The position numbers and the translations under genes are program-made. 64,000 nt of DNA from Taenia hydatigena (Eukaryota > Platyhelminthes > Cestoda > Cyclophyllidea > Taeniidae), in the NCBI GenBank assembly GCA_036345935.2, contig JADWOT020001577.1:744001-808000 (forward strand). Reading direction: 5' to 3'. Under the pieces are notes generated by a model, which worked only from the letters and a program-made list of their open reading frames with translations, ran no database searches and was not told where the DNA came from. This document shows positions 1-11,499 of this stretch, in pieces (within the stretch, counting starts at the first letter, position 1; each line of letters begins with the position of its first letter).

Positions 1-47
1 ACACGCTCTTCAGCGCAGCCACGCTCTCCTCTGGATTCACTTTATAG

Positions 48-182
48 GATCCAAAGGCTCGTGTTAATAAGATCCACGAGCTGATAAGTATGTGTTTGGA
101 GATGCCAAAAGACGAGCCCATGAAGTTGGCAGATGAGACAACCGCTGGCAGGAAAGCTTATCAAGGACTTATCAAAGCATGA
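48..182 (+). CDS. Candidate 3'-terminal coding exon of a gene entering from the left
   Basis: After a pyrimidine-rich tract ending in TTTATAG (41-47), a good splice-acceptor shape, a frame runs from GAT at 48 to TGA at 180-182, giving 44 residues. The peptide is hydrophilic and coding-like, rich in Lys, Glu, Asp and Met, with the segment KIHELISMCLEMPKDEP near its middle and the end GLIKA. The same frame has TAG at 45-47, so the open stretch starts exactly at the proposed acceptor. An AATAAA at 338-343 would give a 3' UTR of about 150 nt. I do not recognise the protein family. This stretch is absent from duplicate A2, so it lies outside the duplicated block. A chance open frame of 44 codons remains possible. 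Confidence 0.35.
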   Translation, partial: DPKARVNKIHELISMCLEMPKDEPMKLADETTAGRKAYQGLIKA

Positions 183-885
183 ATGACGACCAAGTCGATG
201 GAGCGACGAGGCGGAATAGACATTTTAAACATGCTGTCTTCCATTTCGCCTCGCTTTCTTTTCCTTTTCACGCCTTCCATTCCATCTCAGCAAAATTGCC
301 TTTAGTGCTCTGGAGATCCTGCAAGGACTTGTTTCATAATAAAGGGGCATGTTTAGTTATGCTCGAAGAGGAAGCCGAGACCGCTCACTTTCCAGTAAGT
401 ACCAGACCTATCATCTATTTGATTCGGAAGATGTTAACATGAATCTCTGTAGCATGGCTGTGCTAAAGAGCATATTACTAAGACCCTTGCAAAACTTATC
501 CGATTCGCCTTCAGCTGACAAAAAATCGCTTCATGCAAATTACAGCCTTGTGATCAGGGTTGATCTCCAAATACTTCTTGGTGGACATATATCCAAGTGT
601 GCTGGATTCGCAAAGCGCTTAAGCCTTCATGACCCACGCCTTGTTAGCAGACCAACCAAACGGCGAGCTAACAATACAAAAGGAGGCAGTGGCAAGCCTG
701 TTGGACACAGTGACTTGGTCTTCTTGTCTTCACTTCCTCGAACCTCTCCCTCTCCGCCTAGCCCTCAGGAAGTTCAAGACTCCCCTTCGTCACGCAGCTG
801 CGGCCCTGCATATCCATCGATCGTATCCACCACGTAAAGCACCTTAAGGGTAGAACTAGCAAGACTGTCCTTGGTTCCGTTCGGG
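183..885. other. Left flank outside the duplications
   Basis: This non-repeated stretch would hold the 3' UTR of the candidate exon and the spacer before duplication A1. An open frame at 349-837 (+, 162 residues) ends in a Ser/Pro-rich segment. It matches no family I know, and its first part overlaps the proposed UTR. I do not call it a gene. Confidence 0.4.
338..343 (+). other. Candidate polyadenylation signal AATAAA
   Basis: A canonical AATAAA lies about 155 nt after the stop of the candidate terminal exon at 48-182. The spacing suits a short animal 3' UTR. The hexamer is common in AT-rich DNA, so the call rests on the exon model. Confidence 0.3.
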
Positions 886-3249
886 ATGTAGTAGATGTCA
901 CTTTGGTGCTTCTCTATTTAAGACACGTGGCTAGATAGGGCAGTGATCTTGACCCAGTGTGCCATCCAACTTTGCGATTGTTGTTGCAGCATTTCGTTAT
1001 ATCCATCGCTACGGAGAGAAACATGGCTAAGGTGGAGGCCAACTATGCAAGCGGCCGAAAAGAACGGCAGTAGGTACGGACTTCTTTGGTTTGCATTTTT
1101 GAGCCAAGAACACCGAGTGTGCTGACCTGCACTCCCTCGGGGACCATTCTTCCTCCTAGATGATCGAATACCTCTGAACAACGACTTCAGTTTTGCCTCC
1201 AATATTAGTAAATTCAGCCAATTCGTACGATTGGCTGGAAGAAGTAGAATACGCGCGCACAAATCTGACGACTGATTAGACGACAAGGGCTGCCCGGTAA
1301 GTAAGCTGCGTGATTCAGGCAAATTTATAGTGCTTGAGTGACCTTGCCATTCTGGTAGCAGCGCATCTCTGCTCGATTTGAGCTATTGAATAGGAATGAA
1401 GAGGAGTCATGCTCCCTTGGATGCTCATTGATCACCAGTCAAGATGAACTCGTCTTGAAGTCTGCAAGCCTTTACGAAAACCTAGCATTCACACACTCGT
1501 TTTATTTTCCCTTCTGGGCTATTTTTGACAAATTAACGTCCGATCTCGAGGGTGATGTTGACAGCTTAAGAATAGATTGAAGTGCATTCCACGTAGTTCT
1601 GCAATTCGAATAATAAATTAGAAATGCCTTTAAATAGGGTTTAGTAACAGAGCAGTTTTGAACTGGCATTTATAAAACTGCTACCAACGATTAGGTCCAA
1701 ATCTCACAACACATAGTTGCGCAGTAGCTCAACTAATTCTCCTCAAATTCTGTCAGCTTTTGGAATGTAATAGCTTAACTTTGTGGACGGGTAGGTAGAG
1801 CGACATGGATGTGTAGTCTTTCGATGCTTGCTATCTTTGATCCTTCCTTACCTCCTTTTCCTTTCTATCTCTCCCCTCCCACCAAAATGCGTTTTTCCTC
1901 TACGCCTTAGAGATCTCGCGTGATCTCATTCCACATCAATGCAGATTGTACTAAGTGCGGTTTAGACAGAAGAGTGGACTATTCACGATCTTGAAAACTG
2001 ACGCCGGATTCGAATGCCTATAATGACACTGTATAGGCTCAGAGGGAGAAGAATGATACAGAATGGTCCCATCTCGACGGCCAATGCCATGGTCAAAGCT
2101 AATTTTGCATGTCCTTTAAGGTTTCTAATTTGTGTTTTCCTCGGTCGAAGCATTAAATCACCTTGGACACGCTACTTAATTTCATGGCGTGTGTTCCATG
2201 TCCACTCTACCACCACGTGGTTCTACTTCAATAAGTGGCAATGCATTCTAGCTTTTATGCGCTGAGCAAAACTGTGGAGGATAAATTGAGAATCGACAAG
2301 TAAAACCTTTCTGCAATACCTGCGCTGCCCTGATCTAAGATTAAACACTTACGCATTTTCAGAGCAGCCATCGCAGAGCAAATCGAAAGTGATGGCAATT
2401 TTTCATTTATCTAATCGACGTCCTTGCAGCTGGTGTGAGTTCCATTCTGTTTACTACTTCTACTGAAGTGCACTCTTAGTAGAACGAATTGAATTCAACT
2501 GATGATAACCGATAAGTTATTATCGTGTTATTGGCTTCGTTTGCTTAAGCATTTAGGACATCGAAATTGTTAGTATACTAAATGAGGCCACATGAAGCTT
2601 GATGCGTGCGTAAAAGTAGTTTCATGGGTGTTCATTATTGAGGCTTCGATGAAAAGTCAAAATTTGGCGTTCAACTTTTTCAAATGTATGTGCGCACATC
2701 TGTGACACCAATGCCAGTCGACATCGATGAACTTGAGTAGAATTAAAGGAGTCTAAGTACGCGGGTGCATGGTTCTGACAAGCTCGGGGCAGCACACCTT
2801 AGTGGGAGGTGTAGCACCGGCTCAAGCACTGTGTCCGAGTCGGACAGTTGTGCATACGATGATTCTAACTAAAGGTCGGTCGCTGCAATTCAAAGACACA
2901 TTAACCACTGCTCGACTTCTCTGTGCATAATATGGTTGCAAAGAACAAAATCCGTGGTGCGTATCCACTTTTGTTGTCAATGCCGACTTGAACTAGATTG
3001 ATGTAGCGCTTTTGTGGCTAGGTATAGGAGTCAAATCCAGTCACGACAGCGCTGGAGAATAGGTTTATAAATGACATCCACCAGCTGTACCTTACGAGTT
3101 TGAGCCGCAGTTTGAAACTGAAATATTTACAAAATTACAGGAAATCCTCAACACTACTACTTGTGTATTTAATTTGATTTGCATCATCTATGCATGGGAT
3201 TTACTTTGTTGGAATAAGGGTATCAATTGTACGATGGGAACTTGCCCAC

Positions 3250-3518
3250 TAATGATATGATCAGCTTACAGTGGTTGTGGTTATGTTTGCTCTAAAACGT
3301 TTCCTCCATTGAAGGCTGATGACGTTTATAACGACTAATGGCTTTTTGTCAACTAACGGCCTTTTGCTTTCAACATACTTGTTTTACGTCAAATTTTACA
3401 GCCTACGAAAACGTCAGCATCACGAAAACATCGCTTTTATTAAAAAGTTATTGGAAAGCCAAAAAGGGGCTGCTTTAAGTGACACTGGCAAATAAGAAGA
3501 CATGACTAAAATTTTAAT
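3250..3518. other. Segment of A1 missing from A2 but kept in A3
   Basis: The A1/A2 offset changes from 26588 (at 3231) to 26325 (at 3519), so A1 carries 263 extra bases here. Copy A3 keeps related sequence at about 12240-12450, including a shared TACATCAAATTTGACAG-like stretch and the 'gacaaataag' context before GACTTGC/GACTTAC. The segment is therefore ancestral and was deleted from A2. Confidence 0.65.
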
Positions 3519-5298
3519 GACTTGCAAGCATCGGGAGTTCCTGGGAGCAACCACCGACTAAGGAAACACGGTGCCTAACATTGGTCGTGCGGCTCCATTT
3601 GATTGCAAGGAAGGATGGTGGTACTACAGGGACAACGCTATCATGCTCTGTTCACGAATGATATAATGCGTAAATCACGTAATGCGGGACTAATGTCCAC
3701 TGCTATTGTGAAGCAAAAATGCGAAGAACTTCGTCATCGCACGCCTTAACAATGGCCTTGTTGTCCACACATTATCCCATTAATCCTTTTCTTCTGAAGA
3801 TCACCTGCCCTGTTTGATTGCGTTGTATAAAATTGCCTAAGTCTGCTTTTATTTTCAATAATAAGTGATTCCTTCATGAATGAAAGCGCAAGACTTTGTT
3901 GTTTACATAAGGACGGCGGGTACCAAGCCTCAAATGCAATCACATGCAGCATTCGCGAAGAGGAATGTTGATCTCTTACATTCCAATGACCAATCGCTAT
4001 TCTACACTACAAGCTTCGGGGTAAACCAGGTTACGCCAAGACTAACTATGGGAGGAGAAGTAAACAAAAATTGGTAATGAAGGGAAAAATGAGTTGGCAG
4101 AAGATGAACGTATGGAATGGCAGGCGTGACAAGGCTTTACGGTTCCCTCTTCGAAAACCCGAATAACAATGCTTGGGATAAAAGGTGTAAATAAAGAAGG
4201 AAAAGGTGAAGAAAATAATGACCTAGAAATTGGAGGAAAGAAGAGGTAATGTAATTTGCCTGGTCGGAGGTAAAGAACAATGCTTAGTTAGGACGGAATC
4301 TAGCACCAGAATACGTTTTTCGTATCCTCCTTTACATTGATTAAACATCAAATATAGAAGTGCATGACTAAGATAACAAATTAGAACATCTTTCAAGTGG
4401 GATGAGTACAAGTGTTGATTCAGCACTTGTTTGACTGCATTTGACAAAATTCTCAATTCCTCAGTTGAATTAACTTCGACTAAAGTTTCCATTTAGAAAT
4501 CGTTTAAGATCTGATTTTAGCCGAATGCATAATCACAGCTATGGATCCGCAGGTCTTTTATCCCGATGAAGTCGAATTCTGATTCAGTTTCACAAGTGGT
4601 TACGCTATATTTGTGATCAGTGCACAAAGCTAATCCGGGCGATAAAAAATTGACAGCGTCTTCCCTCCACCCGTTATTAAAGCGACAATGCTCCTACAAG
4701 AAACATTACAGGCGTAATGGATTTTGGATTCTCATGCGAGGGTAGTAATAGCTCATAAGTGAGTAGGATGGTAGTGATTGAGACATGAGTTCCGAGGCTG
4801 CAGACACTCTCATCTAAGCAAACTCTACATAACAGTTTCCAGCCCAAATAGTAAACGAATCAGTAAATGCTACTAAGGAAAATTACATGAATAAATGAAT
4901 AATTGACAATTTGAGGTGAGGCAGGTACTTTTGCAAAGACCGAGGTCTAAGTTGGATCAGCATATCCGCTCGTGTATTTGTTAAGCGTTAAATCCATATA
5001 GCAGTCTGGCTTAAACGAAACGCTCCGCTGTAACAGGATATGAACAAAAAGTCCGGATGATGCAATGAAATCAGAATCATGACAGGAATCTCGAGCTATG
5101 CGTGAAGGGTGGTCATGAGGCTTGCTGGCGTATGCAGAGTTTGGCAACTATCGGGGATGAGGGAAAGTGCAGATTATAAAAGTGGTTAAGTCTTAAGTGT
5201 AGCGCAACTCAATATTGTTGTCTACACTTTCTTTTAGCTCCATCCCTTGCTCCGGATCCTGCTTCGCCTCAAAGCACACGTTTGTAGCTGTCATCTTC

Positions 5299-5322
5299 CT
5301 GATGAGGACAGGAATGTCCTAA
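5299..5322 (+). other. Hammerhead-core-like motif with hairpin (A1)
   Basis: CTGATGAG (5299-5306) is followed by a perfect 5-bp hairpin, GGACA-GGAA-TGTCC (5306-5319), and then TAA. This matches the order of a hammerhead core: CUGAUGA, stem II, then a purine-rich GAA box. It deviates at the first base of the GAA box and at the next pair, and I find no convincing stem I. It is exactly conserved in A2 at 31596-31619. Chance similarity is the more likely reading. Confidence 0.2.
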
Positions 5323-5437
5323 CGACGCCTTTTGCGATGGTTTTAATACAGAACCTAGATGCGCGTTGTAGCTTAGACGCTGTACTACATTAATTCGTTG
5401 TTTGTAAAGCATCGTTCGACATTTACAAAACTGCTTA

Positions 5438-5459
5438 ACTATAGAAATATTTCTATAGT
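5438..5459. repeat. 22-bp perfect palindrome / hairpin (A1)
   Basis: ACTATAGAA-ATAT-TTCTATAGT is a perfect 22-bp palindrome, able to form a 9-bp stem with a 4-nt loop. The A2 copy at 31735-31756 keeps the stem although one base pair has changed from A-T to G-C by two linked substitutions. It lies shortly after a stretch of about 130 nt (5270-5400) that is almost identical between A1 and A2. Confidence 0.85.
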
Positions 5460-6893
5460 ACTTCAGAAGCCAAGGTATGTGTTTCAGTGCATCGGCGCTC
5501 TATGCCTCAGTGTTTGGGGGCTGCATAATGTTTCAAGATGGAAGATGGTTTACTTACAGCTCAACAGTGTTCTGCTTTTTAAAAACAGTTTTAACTCTCT
5601 TAGCCCAATGTTCGTAAGTGTGTACTATAAAGTTAATGAGCATCATTAACACTTGTTCGTAATTTGCAAAACCGAGTGATGAAGAGCCCATTTAATGCCT
5701 AGCCTTTTATTCTGACACCATTTTCCCTACTCTTGCCATGCCTTTGTCTAAAAGCTATGCTTCACGATTTTCTTTCCACCCATCTTTTCACTTCGTCCTA
5801 TTTGTGAGCTCAGACGAGGTCGCAAAACTCATCAGTGACATTATAGTGACCCGTGAATCGTGTTAAGAGAACAACAAAAATTATGTTTCTACAATCAAGA
5901 ATCCCCTGCTTGAGATGCGTCATCATAACTAAGACGTCTGCTTAAACGCAGAACAGTAAAGACGCACCCTTAAAATGCATAAAGAAGAGGCATGCACCAG
6001 CATCCTTCGATCAGGTCGTGGAAGGGGTGAGGGGCGAACTCGGCAATTACAGATGATCTGGGCATTGTGTTATAGGAGCTCAACAAATGAAGTCCACCTA
6101 TAGGTGCTTTTATTTTAATGTGGATTGCCACTTGAAATAGGCTGCCGCTTTGACGAAATTATATTCAGAGCGGCTGTGGTTAAAATTGCCGGAAGATTGT
6201 TGTTCAAATCTCTTCTCAACGGCTCAAATTGGATAAGGACGTGCTGTTACCTGAACATTAAGTTCGCTGAAGCAGAGCCTACTTACCGGAGCAGTCTTTG
6301 CCACCCAGTCAGTCGTCGAATTCGCACACTTGTGTCCTACCCTTCTCCGATTATTCACAGCCATCAGCTGATATCAGTGGTAGTGAAGGCACTACTGAAG
6401 ACGCCGTATGGCGGTATCGGATTGTTAGGGAGGAAATATATAGTTTGAGGCCACCCTTTGCCTCTACCGTTATTTTCGTCTACATGTAACGGAAGATTCC
6501 ATTGTAACGAAATTTCTATCCCCAACGCAGCAATGCTTCCACTAAGCTAACAATGAACAGAATGAAACGCTGCAACAAACACAGCAACTGTGTTTGGTAC
6601 AATTAGTATGGATCAGCCTTCCAATCGGCTACTAGTTAATTCTGACGACGCTAATGACGATTTACGCATTCTATTGCACAAGTCGCATGCGATTAAGCTG
6701 TCAATATCAGCCATCTTGGAGTTGAAGACACCGAATTACCCTTTCCCTTTTGTTCTCTGTACTCGCGCTGCCGTTCCGACCCACCACTCTCAAGTTAACA
6801 CAACCTGAGCAAAGTGTCTTCGACTTAGTCATTTGGCTGCTTGCTCTTCTATTAACTAGATAAGAATCACCACCATCGCTAGGAAGTGTGTAG

Positions 6894-7079
6894 ATGGTGA
6901 AAGGTGAACTTTCCATCACACATCTGATCATCCTTTTTCTTGGCGACTTCGGAGGCGCAGCAAACAGCGTAGCTATTAACAAGATGGCAGAATCACTTAC
7001 GACCACGGTTGCGACCCAAATATTACCACACTCGCAGACCTCTATACGGCGTTGTGGAGTGAGCATGCTTGTGGGATAA
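6894..7079 (+). other. Recurrent short open frame containing GDFGGAA (A1)
   Basis: This 61-residue frame contains FLGDFGGAANSVAINKM. Related frames occur at 10679-10906 (FLGDFGGAACSVEISRT), at about 33170-33300 (FLGDFGGAASSIAINKM), and, more diverged, inside 45015-45422 (VATFGGAAMAP). The opposite strand is also open across this stretch (6707-7108, 133 residues). The recurrence follows from the duplications. I recognise no family and cannot tell which strand, if either, was once coding. Confidence 0.2.
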
Positions 7080-7999
7080 TGGTCTGTTATATTAACCTGC
7101 TCCCCCATTCCCTTCGATTTGAAGAGCTAGCGGGTGGAAGGCGCAGTACTTGGCCATGCGAGCTGTCCGAGCTTGCTGCTCGCATTGCCTGTGATTTTAA
7201 ACTAGTGGCTCATCACATTACTTATTTGGCTTCCTCGACCCGCTTTGTTTCCCTTTACTAGATTCTCCACGACATCTTCTCCGCACTTCCCATGTTGTCA
7301 CTGTGAAGTGCGATGTGCACATAAAGGGAGCTCGTGTACTCTTGTTTTAGATTGGCAAACGGAAGAAGCAAGTGACCATACTTCGGACAGTGAAAAGAAA
7401 GTAGAACTTTGGTTTAATGCGACTGTTACGAAATCCACGCCGCAGGAAAGAAAAGGGAAACAGGCTGCTTATTTTCTTATTCCAGGGTAGTTTGTAATGC
7501 TTGAGACCGAGAAGTGCCTGATCAAGGATATTTTGCGCATTTAGATGGAGGGCTGGATGGTTTGAGACCTTCATTTTGGCTGCTTTGAAAGATGGAGAGG
7601 TCGCGAGAACATGACGCCTTAATGGGAAACGCCGGTGTGACCCTTCATGGGCACAAAGTAACTCTTTGTCGCATTTCTATCAACCATTCATGCGTCAGTC
7701 ATTCTGTTGAGGGAACCCCTTTTCTTGTTGAAATATTCAAGCCAGTTTACGACCATAGGAAGAAGATGAACAGCAGTTTGTATCCCTAGTACGTTGCTTC
7801 CATTACGAATTTCATGGCTTTTTATTCGCATCCATTTTTTGGATTCTTTGTCTTTCTTCTTGCAGTCTGTCTTTAGAAATCGTCTTTAGAAGTCGGACAT
7901 CAAAAATGTGTACCTCACAAAAGTCAAGCAAGTGATCAAGATTGCTGCTAGTGTCTCCGTTAACAGTTTCGCGTCATTTTTTTGACTTATTTTCCTTTT

Positions 8000-9070
8000 G
8001 CACAAAGTAAGGATTAGTATGCTGGTATGTGCTCGCCTTACCATGATGGCGTTGCCTTTAGCCGGTTGACTATCTACTCGAAATTATATCTCACTTTGTC
8101 CACACTTGTCCTGGTATCTTGTAGGAGTATAGTCTTCACACATTTCATAAACCAACTACAAAGTGCTGATGGGATCGAATCGCACGACAACTATGGGGGA
8201 TCAGCGAGAGATGACATGTTAGCGCAATGGCTAACATCTGTCGCATTCCCGTTATTTGGCGACCGCATACCACTAACTCACACCTGGATTCAAGTTGACC
8301 CTCACTCGGGTTGATGACAGAAAAACTTAGCGATTAGATATTCGTGGACCAAATACTACGTTTAACTCCCCTGTAAGAGCGTGAAAGACAACCATGGTCG
8401 TGTATCAGGTGGCTACAAAATCTGTCCACTAAAAGCAAAATTATCCCAAGCATCCTCTCTTCCTACATCACTTCATTGAAGACGTCATTCATTTCGTGGT
8501 CAAGTGGTGAATTAAAACATGCATAGATAAATTTGTTTAACAACTTAATGCAAGTGCAGTGTGAATTCAAAATAAGTTTTATAACTATGAGGATGACCTC
8601 TCCCAAATGACTACTGGTAGATAGACTATTCGTTACAGGGTAACTGGCGGTGTGAGAATGGTAATTTTGTTAATATTAAGGCGTCGCTACTGATTGGATC
8701 CAGTTAAGTGTTAAACAGGAGGCGTAGGCAGCAGGCCAAAAAGCTGCGTAATCCATTGCACGATCTATTTGGAGCACACAAATTCCGAGCAGACGGTAGT
8801 GGCCAAGTACAAATTCACCCACAACCAATGGCAACATCATGTGGGCCATCCATCATATTCGCAGGAATAGCCTGGATTAACACAAATGTTTTAGGCCGTT
8901 CAGAATCCCAAAACTCGCTAAGAGGAGGAACAACTGCTGCATCTGACATTCTAAATGAATAATTCGATGCTTTTTAATTTCACCACATGCTTTGAGGCCA
9001 ACCAAATGGTCACTAGCCATTAATTGATCTTGCAAATAAAAGGGCAGGCTGCATGAAAAGCGCATGCATT
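8000..9070 (+). repeat. R module, copy e
   Basis: This is one of six related modules of about 1 kb. Diagnostic shared phrases are ACATCTGTCGCATTCCCG...TGACTCAC near 8235, AAATCTGTCCA..AGCAAAAT near 8420, TTTTGTTAATATTAA near 8665, and the GAGGCG..GCAGCAGGCC stretch near 8720. Its closest partner is copy f at 34560-35650. It is followed by a Snail finger relic, as copy b is. The module has no coding potential I recognise. Confidence 0.75.
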
Positions 9071-9189
9071 TATTTACTGAGACATGGTCCTACGTGGGTG
9101 CAAATGATTTAGTGAATTCAATAACTATGACTTTAAAGCCAGAAGCTCATTGATCCGTAGATTTCAAGTGACTGAAACTGCCGATTTCC

Positions 9190-9490
9190 CTCTTTACTGG
9201 TAGAGTTGATGGTGTCGACGTCGTATGTCGTGTTGACTGGGGGATAGTGGAGCATCATTCATAGTTGTGGCTGTAGCAGGAGTAGAGAATAGACATATTG
9301 CAAGATGTTGGTTAAGAAAAGGCACCAGCTGAATGATGTGGTAGACTAGGGACAACGCCAGTGCTTTATTCCCATGTGTCTGCATATGCGTTTGCAGATT
9401 CGAGCGATCAACAAAGGCATGTTGGCATGTGGGATTAAAGAAAGGGTTCTCGCTTGTGAGCGCAAGCTTGTGAATCTGAAGACTTCTTCT
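9190..9490 (-). pseudogene. Decayed Snail-type zinc-finger exon
   Basis: Translated from the minus strand, this reads SENPFFNPTCQHAFVDRSNL, then a QTHMQTH finger end. It aligns with [20 protein letters not shown] in the better copy at 26079-26390. The linker GEKP has become SENP and the first zinc-binding Cys of this finger is lost. The next finger has no recognisable Cys pair and runs into unrelated residues. The 3' flank (9190-9360) also matches 26030-26160, including the GTCGTATGCCGTGTT-like stretch, so this is a copy of the same locus and not an independent gene. It lies between R copies e and a. It cannot encode a working DNA-binding array. Confidence 0.7.
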
Positions 9491-9770
9491 GCGCGCTTGC
9501 AACTACTGCTGCTACTCTTGCCCAACTTTAGCCAATATCCCATCTTTAAACAGTCTCAATGTATAAAGTCTGCGGCACTGTTGAGGCAGATGCCTTTAAT
9601 TACATTAATAGATAATTTGATTCCCTCACTAGCAGGGTCTCTCAAGGCATCATGCCTTTGCTGATTGCTCACACCTGCTAGCGCATGTGCGAACACACAT
9701 GAATGTAAGGCGCTATTGATGTCGTTGCTGCGGTGCATCATCCAGTCGACGCCGTTTGTTCAACCAACAC
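9490..9770. other. Spacer interrupting the Snail relic and R module a
   Basis: This stretch replaces the upstream fingers expected from the 26.1-26.4 kb copy. I see no clear match to other copies and no gene. Confidence 0.4.
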
Positions 9771-10560
9771 CACGCAAAGGGATCTCAGAATACTGCCTCT
9801 CTAATTTTATTTAGAGCAATATACTAGGAAGCGTAGGAGAAATGACCAGTGCTGAACTCAGGAAAACCGACCATCATTCATCCAAGCATGGTCACTGACT
9901 GATCCCATTCACGGCATCTCTTTTGCGTGCAAATGAGTCGCACGCATTCGTTTACTCATACGCTGCTATACTGCCTAGACTGCGATGCGACTAAATGCAT
10001 TTTCGAAGAGACCTCTTCTCAGACAGAGCAGTCAGCTTCGATACTTAATAATAATTGCACCTCACCTTGCTCAGACATGTCCTACAGCATTAAAAGTGTT
10101 TCGACCTCACAGAATTGAAAGCGCAATCGCAAAATATAGCAGCTCGATTGGATCGCGCAGCAATTGCCCAAGTGTCAGCGATGGATGCCATGTTTACAAC
10201 CTAGCTTGACCTGAAAATCAGCGTGTTCGTCAGCATCTGTCGTGTGCTTCATTCGGGCAACTGCACACCGTTGTCTCACACTCGGCTTTGAGTTGACTCA
10301 CTCACTCCTAAAGGTTTTAATGATAGCATCTTAAATGTGTCCTGCGTGCCATGAAATCCTGTCCATTAGGAGCAAAATAATTCAAAGCATCATTGTCTTC
10401 CACCGCGATCTGGTTGAAAGCGTCCAGCCCTCAACGGGTCAGTAGTGGCTAAAGTGCAAAATCCGATTCGCCAATTAGATGTGGGTGGCACACAGAGTTA
10501 GATCAATTTATAAATGCGAAGTCAGTTTCTAAATATCTACAAGTTGATTAAGTGCCCGTG
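9770..10560 (+). repeat. R module, copy a
   Basis: It matches copies c (49080-50100) and d (62720-64000). Examples are ACGGCATCTCTTTTGCGTGCAA near 9912, AATAATAATTGCACCTCACC near 10047, CATCTGTCGTGTGCTTCATTCGGGCAAC near 10235, and CCTGTCCATTAGGAGCAAAATAA near 10360. It directly follows the Snail relic spacer and runs into A3. Confidence 0.7.
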
Positions 10561-11480
10561 ACAGATTGAAATAGTTTAATGAACCTGTGCGAAGGTTTCT
10601 AATTCAGTCACCCAGTCGATTGCTTTTCGAATATCAGGATGTGAAACATTACCATTACTAGGCACAGTGTAGATAAGGGTGAAAGATGAACTTTTGATCC
10701 CATGTCCGATCATCGTTTTTCTTGGTGATTTCGGCGGCGCAGCATGCAGCGTGGAGATTAGTAGGACGGTAGAATCAATCACGACCACGACCCAAATTTC
10801 ACCGCACTTGCAGCATTCTACACGGTGTTGTGAAGTGAGCAGGCCTGACTTAATTTTGCATTGCACACCAACCCTTCGCTTGGAAGATAATGGTTTGTTA
10901 TGTTAGCCAGTCTCTCAATTTTTGCGTTTTGAAGCGCAAGCACGTTACCTGTTGTTCTAGCCTAATGGCTCATCACGTTACTTAGTTGGCTTCCTCAACC
11001 TACTTTGTTCCCTTTTACCAGCTTCACTGCAATATTTTTCCGCACTTCCAATGCTGTTACTTTAAAGGGTGATGTGTGCGCCGAAAATCGCTAGGAAACT
11101 CATGATTTGGATTAACAAGTGTAAGAAGTCACGATTGACCATCGTTCGAACAAAAACAATTGATGGAGTTTCTGATTAATGCGGGAAAAAGGGAGAACAT
11201 GCTGCTTGTTTTCTCATTCCAGGGCAGCTTGTAATGCTTGAAAACTGGGGGTATTCGATCAACAAAACTTAGCAACTGGTGCTTAGACTTTAACTTACGC
11301 AGATCAGTGTGCACTAGAGCTAATAGAAATTACGTTAGTGATATTGTAAGACTAAAATATAAATAAAGGGAACAAATCCCTTTCATGCACTGAATAGAGG
11401 CAAATAGTGCCAGCGTTTGTCTTAATTTTAGTTATTGAGACTAAAATGTTGACGATTATCTGACTTGAGTAGCGTACGTA
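10560..11480 (+). repeat. Duplication A, third copy A3, first part
   Basis: It matches A1 from about 6830 and A2 from about 33120 to 34450. Landmarks are the CGGCGCAGCA..CAGCGT stretch near 10735, GCTCATCACGTTACTTAGTTGGCTTCC near 10968, and CTTAATTTTAGTT.TTGAG near 11422. The frame at 10679-10906 is the GDFGGAA-type frame. The similarity is lower than between A1 and A2. Confidence 0.65.
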
Positions 11481-11499
11481 CTTATAATTGTTTTACTGC

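Larger units (their letters stand above)
890..8000 (+). repeat. Large duplication A, copy A1
   Basis: This stretch aligns in direct orientation with 27195-34560. The offset is about 26293-26297 near both ends and shifts at defined indels, for example to about 26590 between 2.0 and 3.2 kb. Similarity by eye is about 80% at 900-2000, rises to well above 90% at about 4200-7000, and falls again towards 8000. Parts recur a third time in A3 (10560-12990). No transposon protein, terminal repeat or polyA tail is visible. Open frames inside are short, and most lack any sign of selection between copies. Confidence 0.85.

Noticed and set aside
349..837. 162-codon open frame, Ser/Pro-rich at its end
   Set aside because: It overlaps the proposed 3' UTR, has no recognisable domain and no duplicate for comparison. 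Chance frames of this length can occur in 64 kb.
6707..7108. 133-codon minus frame, also open in A2 and A3
   Set aside because: The copies share the frame because of the duplication. No domain is recognised and the opposite strand is also open.
9556..9741. Minus frame beginning MMHRSNDINS as a further Snail finger
   Set aside because: No CxxC pair is present and alignment with the finger exon is not convincing.
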